Source of the DNA: Tipula vernalis
Taxonomy: Eukaryota; Arthropoda; Insecta; Diptera; Tipulidae
Assembly: GCA_958295665.1 (NCBI GenBank)
Contig: OY282558.1
Span: 34,865,045-34,929,044 of the forward strand
DNA length: 64,000 nucleotides
Direction of reading: 5' to 3'
Shown here: piece by piece, positions 35,401 through 48,800 of the stretch
Layout: the number at the start of each line of letters is the position of its first letter
How positions within the stretch are numbered: the stretch's first letter is position 1
Translations under genes and position numbers: made by a program
Notes under the pieces: generated by a model
What the model was told of the DNA's origin: nothing
Databases searched by the model: none
Seen by the model: the letters and a program-made list of their open reading frames with translations, nothing else

Positions 35401-37760
35401 GATAGAGTCATCAATCATCGAAATCGGAGCACAATTGCAGATTTTCGTTTTTTTATTATGAATTTATGGTCTATAGTTCAGGTGATTTTCCATAAAATTG
35501 AATTTTCTACGAAATTTGTAGAAATATCCGAGCGATCTAAATGCCCGTTGGCATGACAATTACAGGTCTCAACACCTATTGATAGAGGCATCAATCATCG
35601 AAATCGGAGCACAATTGCAGATTTTCGTTTTTTTATTATGAATTTATGGTCTATAGTTCAGGTGATTTTCCATAAAATTGAATTTTCTACGAAATGTGTA
35701 GAAATATCCGAGCGATCTACTGATAGAGTCATCAATCAACCAAATCGGAACACAATTGAAGATTTTCGTTTTTTATTATGGATTCATGGTCTATAGTTCA
35801 GGTGATTTTCCATAATATTGAATTTTCTACGAAATGTGTAGAAATATTCGAGCGATCTAAATGCCCGTTGGCATGACAATTACAGTATTCAGCACCTATT
35901 GATAGAGTCATCAATCATCGAAATCGGAGCACAATTGCAGATTTTCGTTTTTTTATTATGAATTTATGGTCTATAGTTCAGGTGATTTTCCATAAAATTG
36001 AATTTTCTACGAAATGTGTAGAAATATCCGAGCGATCTACTGATAGAGTCTTTAATCAACCAAATCGGAACAAAATTGAAGATTTTCGTTTTTTATTATG
36101 GATTCATGGTCTATAGTTCAGGTGATTTTCCATAATATTGAATTTTCTACGAAATGTGTAGAAATATTCGAGCGATCTAAATGCCCGTTGGCATGACAAT
36201 TACAGGTCTCAGCACCTATTGATAGAGGCATCAATCATCGAAATCGGAGCACAATTGCAGATTTTCGTTTTTTTATTATGAATTTATGGTCTATAGTTCA
36301 GGTGATTTTCCATAAAATTGAATTTTCTACGAAATGTGTAGAAATATCCGAGCGATCTACTGATAGAGTCATCAATCAACCAAATCGGAACACAATTGAA
36401 GATTTTCGTTTTTTATTATGGATTCATGGTCTATAGTTCAGGTGATTTTCCATAATATTGAATTTTCTACGAAATGTGTAGAAATATTCGAGCGATCTAA
36501 ATGCCCGTTGGCATGACAATTACAGTATTCAGCACCTATTGATAGAGTCATCAATCATCGAAATCGGAGCACAATTGCAGATTTTCGTTTTTTTATTATG
36601 AATTTATGGTCTATAGTTCAGGTGATTTTCCATAAAATTGAATTTTCTACGAAATTTGTAGAAATATCCGAGCGATCTAAATGCCCGTTGGCATGACAAT
36701 TACAGGTCTCAACACCTATTGATAGAGGCATCAATCATCGAAATCGGAGCACAATTGCAGATTTTCGTTTTTTTATTATGAATTTATGGTCTACAGTTCA
36801 GGTGATTTTCCATAAAATTGAATTTTCTACGAAATGTGTAGAAATATCCGAGCGATCTACTGATAGAGTCATCAATCAACCAAATCGGAACACAATTGAA
36901 GATTTTCGTTTTTTATTATGGATTCATGGTCTATAGTTCAGGTGATTTTCCATAATATTGAATTTTCTACGAAATGTGTAGAAATATTCGAGCGATCTAA
37001 ATGCCCGTTGGCATGACAATTACAGGTCTCAGCACCTATTGATAGAGGCATCAATCATCGAAATCGGAGCACAATTGCAGATTTTCGTTTTTTTATTATG
37101 AATTTATGGTCTATAGTTCAGGTGATTTTCCATAAAATTGAATTTTCTACGAAATGTGTAGAAATATCCGAGCGATCTAAATGCCCGTTGGCATGACAAT
37201 TACAGGTCTCAACACCTATTGATAGAGGCATCAATCATCGAAATCGGAGCACAATTGCAGATTTTCGTTTTTTTATTATGAATTTATGGTCTATAGTTCA
37301 GGTGATTTTCCATAAAATTGAATTTTCTACGAAATGTGTAGAAATATCCGAGCGATCTACTGATAGAGTCATCAATCAACCAAATCGGAACACAATTGAA
37401 GATTTTCGTTTTTTATTATGGATTCATGGTCTATAGTTCAGGTGATTTTCCATAAAATTGAATTTTCTACGAAATGTGTAGAAATATCCGAGCGATCTAA
37501 ATGCCCGTTGGCATGACAATTACAGGTCTCAACACCTATTGATAGAGGCATCAATCATCGAAATCGGAGCACAATTGCAGATTTTCGTTTTTTTATTATG
37601 AATTTATGGTCTATAGTTCAGGTGATTTTCCATAAAATTGAATTTTCTACGAAATGTGTAGAAATATCCGAGCGATCTACTGATAGAGTCATCAATCAAC
37701 CAAATCGGAACACAATTGAAGATTTTCGTTTTTTATTATGGATTCATGGTCTATAGTTCA
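23434..37760 (+). repeat. Zone of array B with interspersed 140-bp short monomers
   Basis: Short monomers, marked by GATCTACTGATAGAGTCATC or GATCTTCTGATAGAGTCATC followed by AATCAACCAAATCGGAACAC and TTATGGATTCATGG, are scattered among 180-bp units. Spacings between successive short units in the 29-38 kb part are 320, 500, 680, 860 or 1400 bp, that is 140 + n x 180. The exact quantisation shows unequal exchange in register. Relative to the long unit, 39 bp (from AAATGCCCG to about ACACCTA) is gone and the T-run is six instead of seven. From about 29 kb the dominant order is TATTCAG unit - GGTCTCAAC unit with AAATTTGTAG before it - short unit. Confidence 0.85.
27405..27470 (+). repeat. Rearranged monomer (internal deletion plus local duplication)
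   Basis: At about 27410 the unit reads TATAGTTCATCTATTTATGA, then repeats the ATGAATTTATGTTCTATAG segment, and jumps directly to TATCCGAGCGATCT. The GTGATTTTCC...GTAGAAA half of the unit, including its dyad, is missing, and part of the promoter-proximal half is duplicated. It is a one-off aberrant unit in an otherwise regular array and is useful as a landmark. Confidence 0.7.
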
Positions 37761-38277
37761 GGTGATTTTCCATAAAATTGAATTTTCTACGAAATGTGTA
37801 GAAATATCCGAGCGATCTAAATGCCCGTTGGCATGACAATTACAGGTCTCAACACCTATTGATAGAGGCATCAATCATCGAAATCGGAGCACAATTGCAG
37901 ATTTTCGTTTTTTTATTATGAATTTATGGTCTATAGTTCAGGTGATTTTCCATAAAATTGAATTTTCTACGAAATGTGTAGAAATATTCGAGCGATCTAA
38001 ATGCCCGTTGGCATGACAATTACAGTATTCAGCACCTATTGATAGAGTCATCAATCATCGAAATCGGAGCACAATTGCAGATTTTCGTTTTTTTATTATG
38101 AATTTATGGTCTATAGTTCAGGTGATTTTCCATAAAATAGAATTTTCTACGAAATTTGTAGAAATATCCGAGCGATCTAAATGCCCGTTGGCATGACAAT
38201 TACAGGTCTCAACACCTATTGATAGAGGCATCAATCATCGAAATCGGAGCACAATTGCAGATTTTCGTTTTTTTATT

Positions 38278-38517
38278 ATGAATTTATGGTCTATAGTTCA
38301 GGTGATTTTCCATAAAATTGAATTTTCTACGAAATGTGTAGAAATATCCGAGCGATCTACTGATAGAGTCATCAATCAACCAAATCGGAACACAATTGCA
38401 GATTTTCGTTTTTTTATTATGAATTTATGGTCTATAGTTCAGGTGATTTTCCATAAAATTGAATTTTCTACGAAATGTGTAGAAATATCCGAGCGATCTA
38501 AATGCCCGTTGGCATGA
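38278..38517 (+). repeat. Hybrid short/long monomers of array B
   Basis: A short unit (GATCTACTGATAGAGTCATC, AACCAAATCGGAACAC) here continues with the long-unit features GCAGATTTTCG, seven T and TTATGAATTTATGG instead of GAAGATTTTCG, six T and TTATGGATTCATGG. It is thus 141 bp and hybrid, with the switch between GGAACACAATTG and GCAGATT. Identical hybrids recur near 42640, 42960, 43460, 43960 and 45860. This looks like an exchange or conversion product that then spread. Confidence 0.75.
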
Positions 38518-38519
38518 CA

Positions 38520-41500
38520 ATTACAGGTCTCAACACCTATTGATAGAGGCATCAATCATCGAAATCGGAGCACAATTGCAGATTTTCGTTTTTTTATTAT
38601 GAATTTATGGTCTATAGTTCAGGTGATTTTCCATAAAATTGAATTTTCCACGAAATGTGTAGAAATATCCGAGCGATCTAAATGCCCGTTGGCATGACAA
38701 TTACAGGTCTAAACACCTATTGATAGAGGCATCAATCATCGAAATCGGAGCACAATTGCAGATTTTCGTTTTTTTATTATGAATTTATGGTCTATAGTTC
38801 AGGTGATTTTCCATAAAATTGAATTTTCTACGAAATGTGTAGAAATATCCGAGCGATCTAAATGCCCGTTGGCATGACAATTACAGTATTCAGCACCTAT
38901 TGATAGAGGCATCAATCATCGAAATCGGAGCACAATTGCAGATTTTCGTTTTTTTATTATGAATTTATGGTCTATAGTTCAGGTGATTTTCCATAAAATT
39001 GAATTTTCTACGAAATTTGTAGAAATATCCGAGCGATCTAAATGCCCGTTGGCATGACAATTACAGGTCTCAACACCTATTGATAGAGGCATCAATCATC
39101 GAAATCGGAGCACAATTGCAGATTTTCGTTTTTTTATTATGAATTTATGGTCTATAGTTCAGGTGATTTTCCATAAAATTGAATTTTCTACGAAATGTGT
39201 AGAAATATTCGAGCGATCTAAATGCCCGTTGGCATGACAATTACAGTATTCACCACCTATTGATAGAGTCATCAATCATCGAAATCGGAGCACAATTGCA
39301 GATTTTCGTTTTTTTATTATGAATTTATGGTCTATAGTTCAGGTGATTTTCCATAAAATTGAATTTTCTACGAAATTTGTAGAAATATCCGAGCGATCTA
39401 AATGCCCGTTGGCATGACAATTACAGGTCTCAACACCTATTGATAGAGGCATCAATCATCGAAATCGGAGCACAATTGCAGATTTTCGTTTTTTTATTAT
39501 GAATTTATGGTCTATAGTTCAGGTGATTTTCCATAAAATTGAATTTTCTACGAAATGTGTAGAAATATTCGAGCGATCTAAATGCCCGTTGGCATGACAA
39601 TTACAGTATTCAGCACCTATTGATAGAGGCATCAATCATCGAAATCGGAGCACAATTGCAGATTTTCGTTTTTTTATTATGAATTTATGGTCTATAGTTC
39701 AGGTGATTTTCCATAAAATTGAATTTTCTACGAAATGTGTAGAAATATCCGAGCGATCTAAATGCCCGTTGGCATGACAATTACAGGTCTCAACACCTAT
39801 TGATAGAGGCATCAATCATCGAAATCGGAGCACAATTGCAGATTTTCGTTTTTTTATTATGAATTTATGGTCTATAGTTCAGGTGATTTTCCATAAAATT
39901 GAATTTTTCACGAAATGTGTAGAAATATCCGAGCGATCTAAATGCCCGTTGGCATGACAATTACAGGTCTCAACACCTATTGATAGAGGCATCAATCATC
40001 GAAATCGGAGCACAATTGCAGATTTTCGTTTTTTTATTATGAATTTATGGTCTATAGTTCAGGTGATTTTCCATAAAATTGAATTTTCTACGAAATTTGT
40101 AGAAATATTCGAGCGATCTAAATGCCCGTTGGCATGACAATTACAGTATTCAGCACCTATTGATAGAGGCATCAATCATCGAATTCGGAGCACAATTGCA
40201 GATTTTCGTTTTTTTATTATGAATTTATGGTCTATAGTTGAGGTGATTTTCCATAAAATTGAATTTTCTACGAAATGTGTAGAAATATCCGAGCGATCTA
40301 AATGCCCGTTGGCATGACAATTACAGGTCTCAACACCTATTGATAGAGGCATCAATCATCGAAATCGGAGCACAATTGCAGATTTTCGTTTTTTTATTAT
40401 GAATTTATGGTCTATAGTTCAGGTGATTTTCCATAAAATTGAATTTTCTACGAAATGTGTAGAAATATTCGAGCGATCTAAATGCCCGTTGGTATGACAA
40501 TTACAGTATTCAGCACCTATTGATAGAGGCATCAATCATCGAAATCGGAGCACAATTGCAGATTTTCGTTTTTTTATTATGAATTTATGGTCTATAGTTC
40601 AGGTGATTTTCCATAAAATTGAATTTTCTACGAAATGTGTAGAAATATCCGAGCGATCTAAATGCCCGTTGGCATGACAATTACAGGTCTCAGCACCTAT
40701 TGATAGAGGCATCAATCATCGAAATCGGAGCACAATTGCAGATTTTCGTTTTTTTATTATGAATTTATGGTCTATATATAGTTCAGGTGATTTTCCATAA
40801 AATTGAATTTTCTACGAAATGTGTAGAAATATTCGAGCGATCTAAATGCCCGTTGGTATGACAATTACAGTATTCAGCACCTATTGATAGAGGCATCAAT
40901 CATCGAAATCGGAGCACAATTGCAGATTTTCGTTTTTTTATTATGAATTTATGGTCTATAGTTCAGGTGATTTTCCATAAAATTGAATTTTCTACGAAAT
41001 GTGTAGAAATATCCGAGCGATCTAAATGCCCGTTGGCATGACAATTACAGGTCTCAGCACCTATTGATAGAGGCATCAATCATCGAAATCGGAGCACAAT
41101 TGCAGATTTTCGTTTTTTTATTATGAATTTATGGTCTATAGTTCAGGTGATTTTCCATAAAATTGAATTTTCTACGAAATGTGTAGAAATATCCGAGCGA
41201 TCTAAATGCCCGTTGGCATGACAATTACAGGTCTCAACACCTATTGATAGAGGCATCAATCATCGAAATCGGAGCACAATTGCAGATTTTCGTTTTTTTA
41301 TTATGAATTTATGGTCTATAGTTCAGGTGATTTTCCATAAAATTGAATTTTCTACGAAATGTGTAGAAATATTCGAGCGATCTAAATGCCCGTTGGTATG
41401 ACAATTACAGTATTCAGCACCTATTGATAGAGGCATCAATCATCGAAATCGGAGCACAATTGCAGATTTTCGTTTTTTTATTATGAATTTATGGTCTATA

Positions 41501-42620
41501 GTTCAGGTGATTTTCCATAAAATTGAATTTTCTACGAAATGTGTAGAAATATCCGAGCGATCTAAATGCCCGTTGGCATGACAATTACAGGTCTCAGCAC
41601 CTATTGATAGAGGCATCAATCATCGAAATCGGAGCACAATTGCAGATTTTCGTTTTTTTATTATGAATTTATGGTCTATAGTTCAGGTGATTTTCCATAA
41701 AATTGAATTTTCTACGAAATGTGTAGAAATATTCGAGCGATCTAAATGCCCGTTGGCATGACAATTACAGGTCTCAGCACCTATTGATAGAGGCATCAAT
41801 CATCGAAATCGGAGCACAATTGCAGATTTTCGTTTTTTTATTATGAATTTATGGTCTATAGTTCAGGTGATTTTCCATAAAATTGAATTTTCTACGAAAT
41901 GTGTAGAAATATTCGAGCGATCTAAATGCCCGTTGGCATGACAATTACAGGTCTCAGCACCTATTGATAGAGGCATCAATCATCGAAATCGGAGCACAAT
42001 TGCAGATTTTCGTTTTTTTATTATGAATTTATGGTCTATAGTTCAGGTGATTTTCCATAAAATTGAATTTTCTACGAAATGTGTAGAAATATCCGAGCGA
42101 TCTAAATGCCCGTTGGCATGACAATTACAGGTCTCAACACCTATTGATAAAGGCATCAATCATCGAAATCGGAGCACAATTGCAGATTTTCGTTTTTTTA
42201 TTATGAATTTATGGTCTATAGTTCAGGTGATTTTCCATAAAATTGAATTTTCTACGAAATGTGTAGAAATATTCGAGCGATCTAAATGCCCGTTGGCATG
42301 ACAATTACAGTATTCAGCACCTATTGATAGAGGCATCAATCATCGAAATCGGAGCACAATTGCAGATTTTCGTTTTTTTATTATGAATTTATGGTCTATA
42401 GTTCAGGTGATTTTCCATAAAATTGAATTTTCTACGAAATGTGTAGAAATATTCGAGCGATCTAAATGCCCGTTGGTATGACAATTACAGGTCTCAACAC
42501 CTATTGATAGAGGCATCAATCATCGAAATCGGAGCACAATTGCAGATTTTCGTTTTTTTATTATGAATTTATGGTCTATAGTTCAGGTGATTTTCCATAA
42601 AATTGAATTTTCTACGAAAT
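38520..42620 (+). repeat. Homogeneous 180-bp block of array B
   Basis: About 4 kb consists of 180-bp units with almost no length change; no short monomer occurs. The single exception is TCTATATATAGTTCAGG at about 40774, a 4-bp TATA insertion. Units alternate between GTATTCAGCACC and GGTCTCAACACC/GGTCTCAGCACC, mostly all with GAGGCATC, unlike the GAGTCATC-linked TATTCAG units of neighbouring zones. This suggests a local, separately homogenised block. Confidence 0.7.
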
Positions 42621-44120
42621 GTGTAGAAATATCCGAGCGATCTACTGATAGAGTCATCAATCAACCAAATCGGAACACAATTGCAGATTTTCGTTTTTTT
42701 ATTATGAATTTATGGTCTATAGTTCAGGTGATTTTCCATAAAATTGAATTTTCTACGAAATGTGTAGAAATATCTGAGCGATCTAAATGCCCGTTGGCAT
42801 GACAATTACAGGTCTCAACACCTATTGATAGAGGCATCAATCATCGAAATCGGAGCACAATTGCAGATTTTCGTTTTTTTATTATGAATTTATGGTCTAT
42901 AGGTGATTTTCCATAAAATTGAATTTTCTACGAAATGTGTAGAAATATCCGAGCGATCTACTGATAGAGTCATCAATCAACCAAATCGGAACACAATTGC
43001 AGATTTTCGTTTTTTTATTATGAATTTATGGTCTATAGTTCAGGTGATTTTCCATAAAATTGAATTTTCTACGAAATGTGTAGAAATATCCGAGCGATCT
43101 AAATGCCCGTTGGCATGACAATTACAGGTCTCAACACCTATTGATAGAGGCATCAATCATCGAAATCGGAGCACAATTGCAGATTTTCGTTTTTTTATTA
43201 TGAATTTATGGTCTATAGTTCAGGTGATTTTCCATAAAATTGAATTTTCTACGAAATGTGTAGAAATATTCGAGCGATCTAAATGCCCGTTGGTATGACA
43301 ATTACAGGTCTCAACACCTATTGATAGAGGCATCAATCATCGAAATCGGAGCACAATTGCAGATTTTCGTTTTTTTATTATGAATTTATGGTCTATAGTT
43401 CAGGTGATTTTCCATAAAATTGAATTTTCTACGAAATGTGTAGAAATATCCGAGCGATCTACTGATAGAGTCATCAATCAACCAAATCGGAACACAATTG
43501 CAGATTTTCGTTTTTTTATTATGAATTTATGGTCTATAGTTCAGGTGATTTTCCATAAAATTGAATTTTCTACGAAATGTGTAGAAATATCCGAGCGATC
43601 TAAATGCCCGTTGGCATGACAATTACAGGTCTCAACACCTATTGATAGAGGCATCAATCATCGAAATCGGAGCACAATTGCAGATTTTCGTTTTTTTATT
43701 ATGAATTTATGGTCTATAGTTCAGGTGATTTTCCATAAAATTGAATTTTCTACGAAATGTGTAGAAATATCCGAGCGATCTAAATGCCCGTTGGCATGAC
43801 AATTACAGGTCTCAACACCTATTGATAGAGGCATCAATCATCGAAATCGGAGCACAATTGCAGATTTTCGTTTTTTTATTATGAATTTATGGTCTATAGG
43901 TGATTTTCCATAAAATTGAATTTTCTACGAAATGTGTAGAAATATCCGAGCGATCTACTGATAGAGTCATCAATCAACCAAATCGGAACACAATTGCAGA
44001 TTTTCGTTTTTTTATTATGAATTTATGGTCTATAGTTCAGGTGATTTTCCATAAAATTGAATTTTCCACGAAATGTGTAGAAATATCCGAGCGATCTAAA
44101 TGCCCGTTGGCATGACAATT
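42480..44120 (+). repeat. Segmental duplication in array B marked by CTATAGGTGATT deletion
   Basis: The private 5-bp deletion CTATAGGTGATTTTCC (normally CTATAGTTCAGGTGATT) occurs only at about 42897 and 43894, 997 bp apart. The flanking hybrid short units recur with an offset of 817 bp (42563 and 43380) on one side. The difference of 180 bp is one long monomer, so one copy has gained or lost a unit since the duplication. Confidence 0.75.
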
Positions 44121-45899
44121 ACAGGTCTCAACACCTATTGATAGAGGCATCAATCATCGAAATCGGAGCACAATTGCAGATTTTCGTTTTTTTATTATGA
44201 ATTTATGGTCTATAGTTCAGGTGATTTTCCATAAAATTGAATTTTCTACGAAATGTGTAGAAATATTCGAGCGATCTAAATGCCCGTTGGTATGACAATT
44301 ACAGTATTCAGCACCTATTGATAGAGGCATCAATCATCGAAATCGGAGCACAATTGCAGATTTTCGTTTTTTATTATGAATTTATGGTCTATAGTTCAGG
44401 TGATTTTCCATAATATTGAATTTTCTACGAAATGTGTAGAAATATCCGAGCGATCTAAATGCCCGTTGGCATGACAATTACAGGTCTCAGCACCTATTGA
44501 TAGAGGCATCAATCATCGAAATCGGAGCACAATTGCAGATTTTCGTTTTTTTATTATGAATTTATGGTCTATAGTTCAGGTGATTTTCCATAAAATTGAA
44601 TTTTCTACGAAATGTGTAGAAATATCCGAGCGATCTAAATGCCCGTTGGCATGACAATTACAGGTCTCAACACCTATTGATAGAGGCATCAATCATCGAA
44701 ATCGGAGCACAATTGCAGATTTTCGTTTTTTTATTATGAATTTATGGTCTATAGTTCAGGTGATTTTCCATAAAATTGAATTTTCTACGAAATGTGTAGA
44801 AATATCCGAGCGATCTACTGATAGAGTCATCAATCAACCAAATCGGAACACAATTGCAGATTTTCGTTTTTTATTATGGATTCATGGTCTATAGTTCAGG
44901 TGATTTTCCATAATATTGAATTTTCTACGAAATGTGTAGAAATATTCGAGCGATCTAAATGCCCGTTGGCATGACAATTACAGGTCTCAGCACCTATTGA
45001 TAGAGGCATCAATCATCGAAATCGGAGCACAATTGCAGATTTTCGTTTTTTTATTATGAATTTATGGTCTATAGTTCAGGTGATTTTCCATAAAATTGAA
45101 TTTTCTACGAAATGTGTAGAAATATTCGAGCGATCTAAATGCCCGTTGGCATGACAATTACAGGTCTCAGCACCTATTGATAGAGGCATCAATCATCGAA
45201 ATCGGAGCACAATTGCAGATTTTCGTTTTTTTATTATGAATTTATGGTCTATAGTTCAGGTGATTTTCCATAAAATTGAATTTTCTACGAAATGTGTAGA
45301 AATATCCGAGCGATCTAAATGCCCGTTGGCATGACAATTACAGGTCTCAACACCTATTGATAGAGGCATCAATCATCGAAATCGGAGCACAATTGCAGAT
45401 TTTCGTTTTTTTATTATGAATTTATGGTCTATAGTTCAGGTGATTTTCCATAAAATTGAATTTTCTACGAAATGTGTAGAAATATTCGAGCGATCTAAAT
45501 GCCCGTTGGCATGACAATTACAGTATTCAGCACCTATTGATAGAGTCATCAATCATCGAAATCGGAGCACAATTGCAGATTTTCGTTTTTTTATTATGAA
45601 TTTATGGTCTATAGTTCAGGTGATTTTCCATAAAATTGAATTTTCTACGAAATTTGTAGAAATATCCGAGCGATCTAAATGCCCGTTGGCATGACAATTA
45701 CAGGTCTCAACACCTATTGATAGAGGCATCAATCATCGAAATCGGAGCACAATTGCAGATTTTCGTTTTTTTATTATGAATTTATGGTCTATAGTTCAGG
45801 TGATTTTCCATAAAATTGAATTTTCTACGAAATGTGTAGAAATATCCGAGCGATCTACTGATAGAGTCATCAATCAACCAAATCGGAACACAATTGCAG

Positions 45900-48800
45900 A
45901 TTTTCGTTTTTTTATTATGAATTTATGGTCTATAGTTCAGGTGATTTTCCATAAAATTGAATTTTCTACGAAATGTGTAGAAATATTCGAGCGATCTAAA
46001 TGCCCGTTGGCATGACAATTACAGTATTCAGCACCTATTGATAGAGGCATCAATCATCGAAATCGGAGCACAATTGCAGATTTTCGTTTTTTTATTATGA
46101 ATTTATGGTCTATAGTTCAGGTGATTTTCCATAAAATTGAATTTTCCACGAAATGTGTAGAAATATCCGAGCGATCTAAATGCCCGTTGGCATGACAATT
46201 ACAGGTCTCAACACCTATTGATAGAGGCATCAATCATCGAAATCGGAGCACAATTGCAGATTTTCGTTTTTTTATTATGAATTTATGGTCTATAGTTCAG
46301 GTGATTTTCCATAAAATTGAATTTTCTACGAAATGTGTAGAAATATTCGAGCGATCTAAATGCCCGTTGGCATGACAATTACAGTATTCAGTACCTATTG
46401 ATAGAGTCATCAATCATCGAAATCGGAGCACAATTGCAGATTTTCGTTTTTTTATTATGAATTTATGGTCTATAGTTCAGGTGATTTTCCATAAAATTGA
46501 ATTTTCTACGAAATGTGTAGAAATATTCGAGCGATCTAAATGCCCGTTGGCATGACAATTACAGTATTCAGCACCTATTGATAGAGTCATCAATCATCGA
46601 AATCGGAGCACAATTGCAGATTTTCGTTTTTTTATTATGAATTTATGGTCTATAGTTCAGGTGATTTTCCATAAAATTGAATTTTCTACGAAATTTGTAG
46701 AAATATCCGAGCGATCTAAATGCCCGTTGGCATGACAATTACAGGTCTCAACACCTATTGATAGAGGCATCAATCATCGAAATCGGAGCACAATTGCAGA
46801 TTTTCGTTTTTTTATTATGAATTTATGGTCTATAGTTCAGGTGATTTTCCATAAAATTGAATTTTCTACGAAATGTGTAGAAATATTCGAGCGATCTAAA
46901 TGCCCGTTGGCATGACAATTACAGTATTCAGCACCTATTGATAGAGGCATCAATCATCGAAATCGGAGCACAATTGCAGATTTTCGTTTTTTTATTATGA
47001 ATTTATGGTCTATAGTTCAGGTGATTTTCCATAAAATTGAATTTTCTACGAAATGTGTAGAAATATCCGAGCGATCTAAATGCCCGTTGGCATGACAATT
47101 ACAGGTCTCAACACCTATTGATAGAGGCATCAATCATCGAAATCGGAGCACAATTGCAGATTTTCGTTTTTTTATTATGAATTTATGGTCTATAGTTCAG
47201 GTGATTTTCCATAAAATTGAATTTTCCACGAAATGTGTAGAAATATCCGAGCGATCTAAATGCCCGTTGGCATGACAATTACAGGTCTCAACACCTATTG
47301 ATAGAGGCATCAATCATCGAAATCGGAGCACAATTGCAGATTTTCGTTTTTTTATTATGAATTTATGGTCTATAGTTCAGGTGATTTTCCATAAAATTGA
47401 ATTTTCTACGAAATTTGTAGAAATATTCGAGCGATCTAAATGCCCGTTGGCATGACAATTACAGTATTCAGCACCTATTGATAGAGGCATCAATCATCGA
47501 AATCGGAGCACAATTGCAGATTTTCGTTTTTTTATTATGAATTTATGGTCTATAGTTCAGGTTATTTTCCATAAAATTGAATTTTCTACGAAATGTGTAG
47601 AAATATCCGAGCGATCTAAATGCCCGTTGGCATGACAATTACAGGTCTCAACACCTATTGATTGAGGCATCAATCATCGAAATCGGAGCACAATTGCAGA
47701 TTTTCGTTTTTTTATTATGAATTTATGGTCTATAGTTCAGGTGATTTTCCATAAAATTGAATTTTCTACGAAATGTGTAGAAATATTCGAGCGATCTAAA
47801 TGCCCGTTGGCATGACAATTACAGTATTCAGCACCTATTGATAGAGTCATCAATCATCGAAATCGGAGCACAATTGCAGATTTTCGTTTTTTTATTATGA
47901 ATTTATGGTCTATAGTTCAGGTGATTTTCCATAAAATTGAATTTTCTACGAAATTTGTAGAAATATCCGAGCGATCTAAATGCCCGTTGGCATGACAATT
48001 ACAGGTCTCAACACCTATTGATAGAGGCATCAATCATCGAAATCGGAGCACAATTGCAGATTTTCGTTTTTTTATTATGAATTTATGGTCTATAGTTCAG
48101 GTGATTTTCCATAAAATTGAATTTTCTACGAAATGTGTAGAAATATCCGAGCGATCTAAATGCCCGTTGGCATGACAATTACAGGTCTCAACACCTATTG
48201 ATAGAGGCATCAATCATCGAAATTGGAGCACAATTGCAGATTTTCGTTTTTTTATTATGAATTTATGGTCTATAGTTCAGGTGATTTTCCATAAAATTGA
48301 ATTTTCTACGAAATGTGTAGAAATATTCGAGCGATCTAAATGCCCGTTGGCATGACAATTACAGTATTCAGCACCTATTGATAGAGGCATCAATCATCGA
48401 AATCGGAGCACAATTGCAGATTTTCGTTTTTTTATTATGAATTTATGGTCTATAGTTCAGGTGATTTTCCATAAAATTGAATTTTCTACGAAATGTGTAG
48501 AAATATCCGAGCGATCTAAATGCCCGTTGGCATGACAATTACAGGTCTCAACACCTATTGATAGAGGCATCAATCATCGAAATCGGAGCACAATTGCAGA
48601 TTTTCGTTTTTTTATTATGAATTTATGGTCTATAGTTCAGGTGATTTTCCATAAAATTGAATTTTCTACGAAATGTGTAGAAATATTCGAGCGATCTAAA
48701 TGCCCGTTGGCATGACAATTACAGTATTCAGCACCTATTGATAGAGTCATCAATCATCGAAATCGGAGCACAATTGCAGATTTTCGTTTTTTTATTATGA

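Noticed and set aside
23993..46015. 79-92 codon plus-strand frames in array B (for example 23993, 25812, 28157, 38278, 42563, 45776) as a repeat-protein gene family
   Set aside because: They arise where a short monomer or a TGA-to-TGG change removes the regular stop of the 180-bp unit. No promoter, splice or codon-constraint evidence.
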